NCBI GenBank assembly: GCA_019415505.1 | Contig: DXZC01000002.1 | Location: 1 to 59,957, forward strand | From: Peptococcaceae bacterium | GTDB taxonomy: Bacteria; Bacillota; Dehalobacteriia; UBA7702 | Length of the DNA stretch: 59,957 nucleotides | Direction of reading: 5' to 3' | Shown: positions 49,039 through 57,552 of the stretch, piece after piece | Layout: each line of letters begins with the position of its first letter | Position numbering within the stretch: position 1 is the stretch's first letter | Notes under the pieces: generated by a model | Database searches by the model: none | What the model saw: only the letters and a program-made list of their open reading frames with translations | What the model was told of the DNA's origin: nothing | Translations under genes and position numbers: made by a program

Positions 49039-50190
49039 ATGAAGCGTGGATTTATCATAGTTCTGGATAGCGTCGGTATCGGCGCCACCCTGGACTGGCA
49101 AAAATATGACGAGGAGCCGGGCAACACCTTGTGCCACCTGGCTAAAGCGGTGGGGGGCCTAAATTTGCCTAATTTATCTAAATTGGGCTTAGGTAATATT
49201 AGAAATATCAAGGGCGTGGAGGCTGTATCGTCTCCCTTGGCCTCCTGGGGCAAGGCTCCCCTTACTACCAAGGGTAAGGATACTACAGCGGGGCACTGGG
49301 AAATGATGGGCATTATTTTAAACGAGCCGTTCCCTACTTATCCCCAGGGCTTCCCTGATAGCCTGGTGGCAGATTTAGAAGCAGCCTTTGGCATTGGTAT
49401 TCTTGGTAAGAAGCCAGCTTCCGGCACTGCTATAATAGAGGAACTGGGGCCGGAGCATCTGAGAACGAAAAAGCCCATTGTCTACACTTCCGCTGACAGC
49501 GTAGTACAAATAGCTTGTCATGAGGATATTTACAGCAAGGAACAGCTCTATGACCTTTGCGCCAAAGCCAGAGCTGTGTGCTCCGGTTCCCATGGCGTGG
49601 GCCGCATTATTGCCAGACCCTTTAAGGGACAGCCGGGCAGTTTTGTACGCACGGAATACCGCAAGGATTTTTCTTTGACGCCGCCCAAGCCCAATGTTAT
49701 TGCCGCCCTAAATGAAAAAAGCATACCTGTGGTGGGTGTGGGAAAAATTAATGATATTTTTGGCGGCTGCGGCATAAATACTTCTTATGGGGTGAAAGGT
49801 AATCAGCTTTGCTTAGCTGAAACTATAAAGCTTTTGCGCCAGGGCGGCGCTGGCTTTTACTTTGTCAACCTGGTGGATTTTGATATGCTTTATGGCCATC
49901 GCAATGATCCCCAGGGTTACGCCGCTGCATTACAGGACTTTGACGCTAGTTTAACGGAAATATTGCCCTTAATAGGTCAGGATGATTTGCTCATTATAAC
50001 GGCGGATCACGGTAATGACCCCACGACCAAAAGTACGGACCATAATCGCGAATTTGTGCCCATAATATCCTATAACCCCCAACTAGTCCCCCGGCCCTTA
50101 GGTGAACGCCAAACTATGGCCGATATTGGCGCTACTATTTATCAATGGCTTACCGGCGCGGCCTTTACTACAGGTAAAAGCTGGCTCTAA
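49039..50190 (+). CDS. deoB: Phosphopentomutase
   Basis: The enzyme interconverts ribose or deoxyribose 1- and 5-phosphates in nucleoside salvage. The 383-residue alkaline-phosphatase-fold protein shows the metal site LDSVGIG, the phosphorylated Thr segment GKDTTAGHWEMMG, and the C-terminal TADHGNDPT with DHNREFVP. The ribosome-binding site is AAAGGAGG. It is followed by pdp, whose product it uses. Confidence 0.97.
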   Translation: MKRGFIIVLDSVGIGATLDWQKYDEEPGNTLCHLAKAVGGLNLPNLSKLGLGNIRNIKGVEAVSSPLASWGKAPLTTKGKDTTAGHWEMMGIILNEPFPTYPQGFPDSLVADLEAAFGIGILGKKPASGTAIIEELGPEHLRTKKPIVYTSADSVVQIACHEDIYSKEQLYDLCAKARAVCSGSHGVGRIIARPFKGQPGSFVRTEYRKDFSLTPPKPNVIAALNEKSIPVVGVGKINDIFGGCGINTSYGVKGNQLCLAETIKLLRQGGAGFYFVNLVDFDMLYGHRNDPQGYAAALQDFDASLTEILPLIGQDDLLIITADHGNDPTTKSTDHNREFVPIISYNPQLVPRPLGERQTMADIGATIYQWLTGAAFTTGKSWL

Positions 50191-50202
50191 GGAGAAATAA
50201 TC

Positions 50203-51549
50203 TTGAATATAATAGATATTATTGAAAAGAAAAAACAAGGGGCTGTTTTAACAGGGGAGGAAATTGCTTATTTTATTGCCAACTATGTCAGTGGCGAAAT
50301 TCCCGACTATCAAATTAGCGCCTTATTGATGGCTATATATTTTCAAGGTATGACCGATACAGAGATTTTTGACCTCACTATGGCTATGCTGCATAGTGGC
50401 GAGACGCTAAATCTCAGCAATCTGCCGGGTATAACGGCGGATAAACACAGCACCGGCGGTATTGGCGATAAAGTGACCCTCATATTGGCTCCCCTTTGGG
50501 CTGCCACCGGCTTGACTGTGGCCAAGATGTCCGGCCGGGGGCTGGGGCATACTGGCGGCACTATTGATAAATTAGAATCCATTCCCGGTTTTAACGCCTC
50601 CTTATCCCAAGATGCGTTTTTAACCTTAGCGCGGCAGCAAAAAATAGCCATTACCAGCCAGGGCAAGGAGTTGGTGCCAGCGGATAAGCTGCTTTATGCC
50701 CTGCGTGACGTTACCGCTACAGTTGACTCCTTGCCTCTGATTGCCTCTAGCGTTATGTCCAAAAAGTTAGCTACAGGTTGCGATGTTTTGGTGCTGGATG
50801 TTAAATATGGCTGCGGCTCCTTTATGAAAACCAAGGCAGCTGCTAAGGAACTGGCTTTAGCAATGGTTAAAATAGGGGAAAAAGCCCAACGCAAAGTGGC
50901 GGCGGTATTATCGCCGATGAATTGTCCCTTAGGTTTGGCTGTGGGAAATTCCCTGGAAGTATTGGAAGCCGTAGAGGTTCTCTCGGGGGGCGGCAGTAGG
51001 GCGTTACGCCAGGCAGTGGTCACCATCGCTGCCGTAGGTTACTATCTTGCCGGACTCTGTTCAACCTTGCCGGCTGGTGTAGAACTGGCCCAGCGGGGTT
51101 TGAGTGACGGTTCTGCTTTGGCGGTATTTAAGGAATTTGTGCACAACCAAGGCGGCCAAGTGGCAAAGGGTGATTTTTCTCAAGCCCTGGCGCTATCTGC
51201 CCAGCGAACCGAGGTTAAGTCTCCGGCCAGCGGCTATATCAATAGCATAAATGCTTTAACAATAGGTTGTGTGGCCATGGATTTAGGAGCGGGCCGTCGG
51301 GAATTGGGGGACGCTATAGACCACGGCGCCGGCGTACTTTTGCGTAAGGAGCCTGGCGATATCGTAAAAGAGGGGGATATTATAGCGGTGTTGTACGGCG
51401 ACAGAAGTCAGGCTGATTTAGAAGCTTTGGCGGCTAAAACAACCGCGGCCTTTCTAATAACTCAAGATAACAGGTTGCCTGCCGAAACTACAGAGTTAAT
51501 ATACCGTGACGTTGTGACAGATATAACTGATTTAGCCCAGTTTACGTAA
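50203..51549 (+). CDS. pdp: Pyrimidine-nucleoside phosphorylase
   Basis: The enzyme splits thymidine, uridine or deoxyuridine with phosphate. The 448-residue homodimeric enzyme has the phosphate loop DKHSTGGIGDKVTL, the signature SGRGLGHTGGTIDKLESIPGF near residues 109-129, VDSLPLIASSVMSKK and a C-terminal lipoyl-like domain. The start is TTG after AAGGAG. deoB upstream takes the sugar phosphate onward. Confidence 0.95.
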   Translation: MNIIDIIEKKKQGAVLTGEEIAYFIANYVSGEIPDYQISALLMAIYFQGMTDTEIFDLTMAMLHSGETLNLSNLPGITADKHSTGGIGDKVTLILAPLWAATGLTVAKMSGRGLGHTGGTIDKLESIPGFNASLSQDAFLTLARQQKIAITSQGKELVPADKLLYALRDVTATVDSLPLIASSVMSKKLATGCDVLVLDVKYGCGSFMKTKAAAKELALAMVKIGEKAQRKVAAVLSPMNCPLGLAVGNSLEVLEAVEVLSGGGSRALRQAVVTIAAVGYYLAGLCSTLPAGVELAQRGLSDGSALAVFKEFVHNQGGQVAKGDFSQALALSAQRTEVKSPASGYINSINALTIGCVAMDLGAGRRELGDAIDHGAGVLLRKEPGDIVKEGDIIAVLYGDRSQADLEALAAKTTAAFLITQDNRLPAETTELIYRDVVTDITDLAQFT

Positions 51550-51567
51550 GAGATAACGAGGTTGGAA

Positions 51568-52806
51568 ATGCAAAAGAAGATAATAAGAATTTTAGTGGCT
51601 GCTATGTTTTTACTGCTGTTAGTTCCCCAGGTGGCGTCTGCCAGAGAAATAATAGCCAGTACAGCGCCAACTCTGGAAGCTCTTCATACTGAAATTATGG
51701 CCACGGTAGAGGCGGCGCGCGGCCATGAAACAGAAGTTGTGGAAGCTGAAGCTGCCATTTTGGCTGACCCGGTGACCAAAAATGTAATATTCGAGAAGAA
51801 TGCCGACGCTAAGATGTATCCGGCAAGTACTACTAAGCTGATGTCTTTTGTTCTAGCGCTGGAGGCTGTAGAAGCCGGAACCGTTACCCTTAATGACCAA
51901 GTTACCATTTCTCCCACCGTGGAAGCAATCGAGGAAGGGGATATAGGTCTAAAAGCCGGCGAGGTCTACACCTTAGAGGAATTGCTTTTAGCCATGGCTG
52001 TGATTTCCGCTAATGACGCTTCAGTGGCGGTGGCTGAATACCTCGCAGGCGGCGAGGCGCAGTATGTGGAAAAGATGAATGCTAAAGCTGCGGAGTTGGG
52101 TATGGCTAATACTCACTATGTTACCTGTAGCGGACTGCACGATGATAATCACTATACCACGGCTAGAGATCTCTTAACCCTCTCTTTTTACGCCGTAGAT
52201 GTACCCGGACTTTTAGCTCTCACCTCAACCCCTAGTCATACCTTTACTTTAAGTACCGGCGCTAAGGCCTTGACCAATACCAATAGGTTATTGGCTTGGT
52301 ATCCGGGAGCTGACGGCTTAAAAACCGGCTTTACTACTCCGGCGGGTTATTGCCTAACAGCTACGGCTGTTCATGATGATATGCGTCTCGTGGCGGTAGT
52401 TCTGGGGTGTAACAAACAATACAGCCATTATAGCGAAGCCATGAAGCTGTTGAACTACGGTTTTGACAATTATGCCCTAGCGGAGGCCGTAACCGCCGGC
52501 CAGGTTTTGGATAGAATTTACCTGCCAAAAGGGAAAGTTGAAGCGGTAGATGTTACAGCCCAGGAAACTATAGTATTGCCTACTGCTAAAGAGGGTGCAG
52601 CCGGCTATAATATTGAGTGCAACATGAAGGAAGGGGTTAAGGCGCCGGTATCCCAGGGAGACGTTATTGGAACCGTAACCATTACCGCCCCGGGCGGCAC
52701 TATCGCGGAAACCCCCATGTTAGCTGCGGAATCAGTGGCTAAAGAAAGCTTTTGGCAAACCATAGGTCGGTTCTTTAGGGACTTATATCGACAAATAGTA
52801 GGTTAA
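51568..52806 (+). CDS. dacF: D-alanyl-D-alanine carboxypeptidase, DacF type
   Basis: This secreted penicillin-binding protein trims pentapeptides. The 412-residue protein has a signal peptide ending VASA and the serine transpeptidase motifs STTK (Ser about 87), SAN and KTG (LKTGFTTPAGY). A C-terminal beta domain comes before an amphipathic tail (FWQTIGRFFRDLYRQIVG) that would hold it to the membrane. ATG 51568 is seven bases after GAGG; a TTG two codons earlier is possible. In Bacillus dacF also precedes spoIIAA and serves spore cortex formation. Confidence 0.93.
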   Translation: MQKKIIRILVAAMFLLLLVPQVASAREIIASTAPTLEALHTEIMATVEAARGHETEVVEAEAAILADPVTKNVIFEKNADAKMYPASTTKLMSFVLALEAVEAGTVTLNDQVTISPTVEAIEEGDIGLKAGEVYTLEELLLAMAVISANDASVAVAEYLAGGEAQYVEKMNAKAAELGMANTHYVTCSGLHDDNHYTTARDLLTLSFYAVDVPGLLALTSTPSHTFTLSTGAKALTNTNRLLAWYPGADGLKTGFTTPAGYCLTATAVHDDMRLVAVVLGCNKQYSHYSEAMKLLNYGFDNYALAEAVTAGQVLDRIYLPKGKVEAVDVTAQETIVLPTAKEGAAGYNIECNMKEGVKAPVSQGDVIGTVTITAPGGTIAETPMLAAESVAKESFWQTIGRFFRDLYRQIVG

Positions 52807-52834
52807 AGACCTTATTTTTCCCTATTTTCATTAA

Positions 52835-52861
52835 AGGAATGAGGGGTAGCTACCAAGAACT
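52835..52861 (+). promoter_or_regulatory. Possible sigma-H promoter of the spoIIA operon
   Basis: AGGAATG (52835-52841), 13 bases, AAGAACT (52855-52861) resembles the sigma-H consensus (AGGA...GAAT) with one mismatch in the -10. The spoIIA operon of Bacillus is driven by sigma-H. Confidence 0.4.
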
Positions 52862-52903
52862 CTCATAGAAGCCAGAATGTGAATGCTTTTATGGGAGGTA
52901 AAT

Positions 52904-53227
52904 ATGGAATTTATCCGTAAAAAAAATCTCCTTACCGTAGTGGTTCAAGGAGATTTTGATTTATCCGTATGTCCCGGACTCAAAAATGGTATTGACCGGG
53001 AATTAGGGGACAATGTTGTAAACCGCATAATATTTGATTTAGAGGATTGCGGCTTTATAGATAGTTCCGGTTTGGGACTTATATTAACTTGTTACAAGAG
53101 GACAGCATCTCAGGGCGGGGGAGTAGCTGTTAAAAATTTACGGCCGGAGCTTTTGCGGTTATTTGAGATGGCGGGTATGGCAAGGATTATCGCCATAACC
53201 CTCCAAGGGGAGGTGCGTCATGTCTGA
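52904..53227 (+). CDS. spoIIAA: Anti-sigma F factor antagonist SpoIIAA
   Basis: This STAS-domain protein of 107 residues frees sigma-F by binding SpoIIAB. The phosphorylation site is in GFIDSSGLGLIL (Ser54/55). ATG 52904 follows GGGAGG by five bases; the longer frame from 52883 has no ribosome-binding site. The stop overlaps spoIIAB by eight bases, so the proteins are made in step. Confidence 0.95.
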   Translation: MEFIRKKNLLTVVVQGDFDLSVCPGLKNGIDRELGDNVVNRIIFDLEDCGFIDSSGLGLILTCYKRTASQGGGVAVKNLRPELLRLFEMAGMARIIAITLQGEVRHV

Positions 53228-53666
53228 AACTATGAAAAAACCGGGAAATCTGGCACAATTTTCCTTTAGCGCCCAGAAGGAAAATGTGGTAGCGGCCAGA
53301 TTGCTGGCAGCCTCTTTCGCCTCACAAATAGGGTTTACTTTAAGTGAAATTGAGGAGATCAAGGTAGCCGTGTCGGAGGGGGTTTCCAACGCTATTATCC
53401 ATGGTTACGGCCAAGATGCCGGGGCTACAGTTTATATGAACTTTGAGGTTACACCGGAATATTTAAGCATAGTTATTGAAGATAAAGGTCGGGGCATTGA
53501 GGACGTGGCTCGGGCTATGGAGCCGACATTTACCACTGTATCGGAACGTATGGGCTTGGGCTTTGTCTTTATGCAGTCCTTTATGGATGAGTTTAAGGTT
53601 GATACGGCGGTAGGTAAGGGCACTGTGCTACATATGAAAAAATATGCCGGTTCCCATGAGCAATAA
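53220..53666 (+). CDS. spoIIAB: Anti-sigma F factor SpoIIAB
   Basis: A 148-residue GHKL-fold serine kinase that holds sigma-F inactive until septation. The N box is VAVSEGVSNAIIHGYG, G1 is VIEDKGRGIED, and G2 is RMGLGFVFMQSFMDEF. The ribosome-binding site is GGGGAGG. The start overlaps spoIIAA and the end overlaps sigF. Confidence 0.96.
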   Translation: MSETMKKPGNLAQFSFSAQKENVVAARLLAASFASQIGFTLSEIEEIKVAVSEGVSNAIIHGYGQDAGATVYMNFEVTPEYLSIVIEDKGRGIEDVARAMEPTFTTVSERMGLGFVFMQSFMDEFKVDTAVGKGTVLHMKKYAGSHEQ

Positions 53667-54366
53667 TTACAAAGATTTTAGCGCCGAGGAAAAAGCCCAG
53701 CTTTGGACTGACTGCCAAAATGGTTGTAAGGAAGCTAGAGATAAAATAATTGAGGCAAATTTGCCCTTAGTGGGGGCTATTGCTAAAAAATATACCTACC
53801 GCCCAGAGGAATACGGTGAATTGTTCCAAGGTGGGGTGGTTGGTTTAATTCAGGCTGTGGACAGGTTTGACCCATCTAGGGGCGTGAACTTCCCCTCCTA
53901 TGCCTTTTCCTTTATTCATGGTGAGGTCTTGCGCCAACGGGAAAAGCTCCAGGGGCGTAAGCGTGACCGTAATAACGAACTTTTGGCGGCAAAAATTAAG
54001 AACTTCCAGGCGGAGTTCGTGGCTGTCCAGGGAAGGGAACCGGAAATTAGGGAAATAGCCGCGGCTTTGCAAGAAGATACCGACGCCATACTTTGGTCCT
54101 TAGAGTCTAATAAATCCAGCCAGCCCACGTTGGAATCAGAGGAAATATCCTTTTGCGATACTTCTTACGATGATGTGGAGAACAAGGTTTTTTTAACCGA
54201 GCTCTTGCAGGAACTAACTGCCAAAGAGAGAAATATACTTTTAGCTCACTATTGGGATGGTAAAACTCAGATGCAAATTGCGGCGGAATTGGGTTTAAGC
54301 CAAACGCAGATAAGCCGTTTGGAAAAGAACGCCTTATTAAGATTAAAGCGTTTGGCTGGTACATGA
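53644..54366 (+). CDS. sigF: Forespore sigma factor SigF
   Basis: The protein has 240 residues with sigma regions 2 (EANLPLVGAIAKKY; FQGGVVGLIQAVDRFDPSRGVNF), 3 (REIAAALQEDTDAIL) and 4 (LTAKERNILLAHYWDGKTQMQIAAELGLSQTQISRLE, about residues 190-226). Location after spoIIAB identifies it as sigma-F rather than sigma-G. The start is ATG 53644 or 53656. Both lie inside spoIIAB and lack clear ribosome-binding sites, so translation is probably coupled. Confidence 0.94.
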   Translation: MPVPMSNNYKDFSAEEKAQLWTDCQNGCKEARDKIIEANLPLVGAIAKKYTYRPEEYGELFQGGVVGLIQAVDRFDPSRGVNFPSYAFSFIHGEVLRQREKLQGRKRDRNNELLAAKIKNFQAEFVAVQGREPEIREIAAALQEDTDAILWSLESNKSSQPTLESEEISFCDTSYDDVENKVFLTELLQELTAKERNILLAHYWDGKTQMQIAAELGLSQTQISRLEKNALLRLKRLAGT

Positions 54367-54372
54367 GGAAAG

Positions 54373-54918
54373 ATGTTAAAAAAATGTTGCTTTACCGGTT
54401 ACCGGCCAGAAAAATTGCCTTATCTGCGGGATGAAAAAAGCGCTAACTACCAAAAACTACAACAGCTTTTAGCTACAGCGGTCTCAGAAGCTATTGAGGA
54501 CGGCTACAATTATTTTATTTCCGGCTTTGCCCGGGGGATAGATTTAATGGCAGCGGAAATAGTGGTCTCCCGGTCAGACCCTGGTATTATTCTAGAAGCC
54601 GCAATTCCCTGTTTAAACCAAACCCGGGGTTGGCGCCAGTCTGATATGGAACTATACCGGGAATTACTCTCCCAGGCAAAGTATAAATGCTATTTAGATA
54701 AGGTGGGAAATCGTGCTAGCTACCTGAAAAGAAACCGCTATATGGTAGAGAAATCACAGCGCATAATAGCAGTATACGACGGACAAAGTGGCGGCACAGC
54801 CCATACGCTGCATTACGCCCGTAAGCTACAGCGGGAAATCGTCTTGATAAATCCCGTGGCATTTACAGTTATCAGGCCGGAGCCTAATTTGTTCACCCAG
54901 ACTCCGCTTGATTTGTAA
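54373..54918 (+). CDS. YpsA-like SLOG family protein (DUF1273)
   Basis: A 181-residue protein of the YpsA family (SLOG superfamily, related to DprA). The start CCFTGYRPEKLPYL matches TGHRP-type family starts. FISGFARGIDLMAAE is the nucleotide-binding core, and SYLKRNRYMVEKSQRIIAVYDGQSGGT (about residues 116-142) is diagnostic. In Bacillus YpsA affects cell division; the ligand is unproven. ATG 54373 lies six bases after sigF. It is an unusual companion of the sporulation operon. Confidence 0.88.
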   Translation: MLKKCCFTGYRPEKLPYLRDEKSANYQKLQQLLATAVSEAIEDGYNYFISGFARGIDLMAAEIVVSRSDPGIILEAAIPCLNQTRGWRQSDMELYRELLSQAKYKCYLDKVGNRASYLKRNRYMVEKSQRIIAVYDGQSGGTAHTLHYARKLQREIVLINPVAFTVIRPEPNLFTQTPLDL

Positions 54919-54974
54919 AATGTAAAAATTGATTTGCCAAGAATTGATAATTTGAACTCTTGCCCTATAATATC

Positions 54975-55005
54975 GCGCCCTCAGGGATAAAATCCTTGAG
55001 GGCGC
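54975..55005. terminator. Hairpin after ypsA
   Basis: A 14-bp stem (GCGCCCTCA and TGAGGGCGC at its base) lies at 54975-54988 and 54992-55005. No T-run follows, so termination is uncertain. Confidence 0.5.
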
Positions 55006-55026
55006 AATTACGTTGGCCTTACAAAA

Positions 55027-55074
55027 AATAGTCTGCCAGGAGCTATATTTTATCTAGCTCCTAGCAGACTATTT
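55027..55074 (-). terminator. Terminator after degV
   Basis: AATAGTCTGC and GCAGACTATT, with inner AGGAGCTA/TAGCTCCT, form a long stem. The minus strand ends in TTTTTT. Confidence 0.85.
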
Positions 55075-55081
55075 AATAATC

Positions 55082-55918
55082 TTATTTTTCTATGTATGCC
55101 ACGCCTACAGCGTTAGGACCAACATGGGTACCTACCACTGCGCCTATGTTTCCGACCAAATATTCGTTCACCCCGGTTAACGGAGCCAAAGCATCCGTAG
55201 CCTCTTTTAGGGCCGCTTCAGCATCAGAGTGCCCAAAAGCCACCGTATAACTAGTGTCCGGCGGGTGTTGCTTAATCAATTCCGCCAGCCGCTTTAAACC
55301 GTTCTTACGGCCTCTGGTCTTACCAATTGCTTCAACCTTGCCTCCTGTTACGGAGATAAGGGGCGTTATGCCAATAACACTGCCTATAGCGGCCGAGGTT
55401 GCTGAAATTCGGCCCCCCATTTTGAGATATTTTAGAGTATCGACAACGGCCCAGAGTCTTAATTTTGGTATAAGCTCTGCCATTGCGGCAGTAAGCTCAG
55501 ATAGGCTGGAACCTTGATCTCGTAACTTTACAGCCTCGATAACCAGAAGTCCGAGTCCAAAAGTCACGGAGCGGGAATCCGATATCTGTATTTTTTCGCT
55601 ATTTAGTTCTGATTTAGCAATCGTTGCCGATTGAAAGGTGCCGCTTAATTCCGAGGACAGAAATATACCGAAAACCTCGTCTCCTTGTTCCAAGTATTGG
55701 CTAAATATAGCCGCGAACTCATTGGGATTAATTTGTGAGGTTTTCGGCAGTTCATTTGCTGCGGAAAGTTTATGATAGAATTGAGAGCGGCTTAAATCTA
55801 TACCGTCCCTAAATTTTTCAGCGCCGAAATATACTGGCAGGGAAATAATATCTATCCCTAATGTGGCGGCCATTTCCAGGGTAAGGTCAGAAGTGCTGTC
55901 TGTTATAATACGTATCAT
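55082..55918 (-). CDS. DegV family fatty-acid-binding protein
   Basis: A 278-residue two-domain protein of the DegV family, which binds a single fatty acid and includes the FakB partners of fatty acid kinase. Visible are the start IRIITDSTSDLTLEMA, TSQINPNEF, SSELSGTFQSA, DSRSVTFGLGLLVIEA, LKMGGRISATSA and the C-terminal IGAVVGTHVGPNAVGVAY. No fakA gene is present in this window. It is transcribed after a marR gene, 24 bases upstream. Confidence 0.93.
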   Translation of the reverse strand: MIRIITDSTSDLTLEMAATLGIDIISLPVYFGAEKFRDGIDLSRSQFYHKLSAANELPKTSQINPNEFAAIFSQYLEQGDEVFGIFLSSELSGTFQSATIAKSELNSEKIQISDSRSVTFGLGLLVIEAVKLRDQGSSLSELTAAMAELIPKLRLWAVVDTLKYLKMGGRISATSAAIGSVIGITPLISVTGGKVEAIGKTRGRKNGLKRLAELIKQHPPDTSYTVAFGHSDAEAALKEATDALAPLTGVNEYLVGNIGAVVGTHVGPNAVGVAYIEK

Positions 55919-55942
55919 AGTTCTTTCTCTGTACCGTAGTAA

Positions 55943-56407
55943 TTATTCAGTTTTTTCTAGTTGCCGGAAAAAATCAACTAAGGCGCTTAAGCCCTTTTTA
56001 AAACCAGTCAATTCTTCCTCACTGAGTTGAGCTGCTACGGAGTTTACCATGGAACCATGAAAGGCCAAATTTTCTAAGTTGGTCTTTTCCCCTTTTTCCG
56101 TTACTAAAATATGCACGGAACGCTTGTCTCTGGTATCCTGAACTCTTTTTAAGTAGCCTTTTTTCTCCAAAAGCTTTACGGCTGTAGTTAGGGTACCTGG
56201 GGTAATTTTCAATTCCTTGGCTATGGCCCCGGCAGTGTTGTCACCATCGTGAATGCCCCGTTCATAAACGATTTGTAAGAGCTGTAGCTCTTTCATGGTA
56301 ATATCGCTGTATGAAGATCTTTTGAGGGCAGTTTCCTCCATTTTTAGCACGGAGTTAAAAGTGGCGACTAAAAAGTTGTTCAATTCTTTCTTTTCTTCTT
56401 CTAACAT
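55943..56407 (-). CDS. MarR family transcriptional regulator
   Basis: The protein has about 154 residues and a winged helix-turn-helix (GAIAKELKITPGTLTTAVKLLEKKGYL), followed by the wing RVQDTRDKRSVHILVTEKG. The architecture resembles FabT-type MarR proteins that control fatty-acid genes, and the following degV gene (a fatty-acid binder) supports a lipid link, which is inference. ATG 56407 is preferred; ATG 56419 touches the AAGG ribosome-binding site. Confidence 0.87.
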   Translation of the reverse strand: MLEEEKKELNNFLVATFNSVLKMEETALKRSSYSDITMKELQLLQIVYERGIHDGDNTAGAIAKELKITPGTLTTAVKLLEKKGYLKRVQDTRDKRSVHILVTEKGEKTNLENLAFHGSMVNSVAAQLSEEELTGFKKGLSALVDFFRQLEKTE

Positions 56408-56419
56408 TGTGACATCCAT

Positions 56420-56722
56420 CCTTAATTAAATTTAAATGTAGGGCTTTCTTAGCCAACTTTATTTAACTGGTCACATAAAATAAAAATGTTCTTCTCAAAT
56501 TATTAGTAAAAAGTCAAGATATCAGAATTTTTACCGGCAATTTGTGACAATATTATGACCAAGTTTATGATATAATATTTATTTTCTTTTGTCAATTATT
56601 TTATTGGTATAGTAAATTATAATCTTCCTTTAATGAAAAATCGAAAATAATATGCTACAATTACTAATATAATATAATTAATTTGTGTATAATATTTGAC
56701 ATTTTAAAGGAAGGAACATTAT
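56420..56722. other. AT-rich divergent intergenic region
   Basis: About 300 very AT-rich bases lie between marR (-) and the LiaF-like gene (+). Several TATAAT-like sequences occur (for example near 56689-56694), but no -35 of good quality at correct spacing. TTAATTAAATTTAAAT next to the marR start is palindrome-like and could be an operator. No open frame is supported. Confidence 0.5.
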
Positions 56723-57397
56723 ATGAAAAATTTTAGTTCTGTAATTTGGGGTGTAATTCTGATTATTTGCGGCGTACTTTTAGGAGGTAACGCCTTAGAT
56801 ATTTGGCATATCGATATATTTTTCCCTGGTTGGTGGACTTTGTTTATTATTATTCCCGCCCTGGTGGGGATGAAAAAGCGGGGTCCCAATATGGGAAATA
56901 GTATTTGTCTCATAATTGGTATTTTCCTTCTTGTTTCCGCCTGGGATTTTATTCCCTGGGGTACCCTTTGGCGTTTAATTATACCGGGATTTTGTATAAT
57001 TTTGGGAATCTTTATCCTTTTCGGCATGGGACGTAATGGGCGTAATCAGGATGAACAGACAGAATACGCCAGTGGCGACGGTAAAGTAAAAGCCTTTTGC
57101 AGCAGCGCTGAGCAGCGTCTGGTAAATGAACCCTTCTGTGGGGGCCGGGTAAGCGCGGTTATGGGTTCTGCGGTATTGGACCTCTCCTGCGCTATAATTG
57201 AAGGCGATATAGATATTGATGTAGATGTATTTATGGGCAGTGCGGAAATCTACCTGCCGCCGTATGTAAAAGTGTCGGTAGATAGTTCTCCTTTCTTAGG
57301 GGCGGTGGAGAATAAAACCACCCAATCCACGGCGATTAACGCTCCCACGGTTCACCTTTCCTGTTCCGCAATTTTAGGCGGCGTGGAATTGAAATAA
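56723..57397 (+). CDS. LiaF-like membrane protein (cell-wall stress response family)
   Basis: The 224-residue protein has an N-terminal half with about four membrane segments (SSVIWGVILIICGVLLGG, WWTLFIIIPALVGM, ICLIIGIFLLVSAW, LIIPGFCIILGIFILFG). The C-terminal beta-helical LiaF-type domain follows, with FCGGRVSAVMGSAVLDLS, DVFMGSAEIYLPPYVKV and a final LGGVELK. Such proteins tune LiaRS-like responses or bind lipids. No liaRS genes lie beside it. AAGGAAGG precedes the ATG. Confidence 0.85.
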   Translation: MKNFSSVIWGVILIICGVLLGGNALDIWHIDIFFPGWWTLFIIIPALVGMKKRGPNMGNSICLIIGIFLLVSAWDFIPWGTLWRLIIPGFCIILGIFILFGMGRNGRNQDEQTEYASGDGKVKAFCSSAEQRLVNEPFCGGRVSAVMGSAVLDLSCAIIEGDIDIDVDVFMGSAEIYLPPYVKVSVDSSPFLGAVENKTTQSTAINAPTVHLSCSAILGGVELK

Positions 57398-57404
57398 GTT
57401 TTTA

Positions 57405-57441
57405 CAGCCTGCGGGGTCACAAGCCCGCGGGTTGTTTTTTT
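57405..57441 (+). terminator. Terminator after the LiaF-like gene
   Basis: CAGCC-T-GCGGG (57405-57415) pairs with CCCGC-G-GGTTG (57424-57434), followed by TTTTTTT. Confidence 0.75.
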
Positions 57442-57552
57442 CTAGGCTGCCAATTTTTGACTGGTATTTTCCAAACTTTTACCGGCAAACTAAGAAAAAG
57501 GGTCGGCAATAATTAGATTGCTAACTTATTTTCTTAAAAAGAAGGTGGGATA

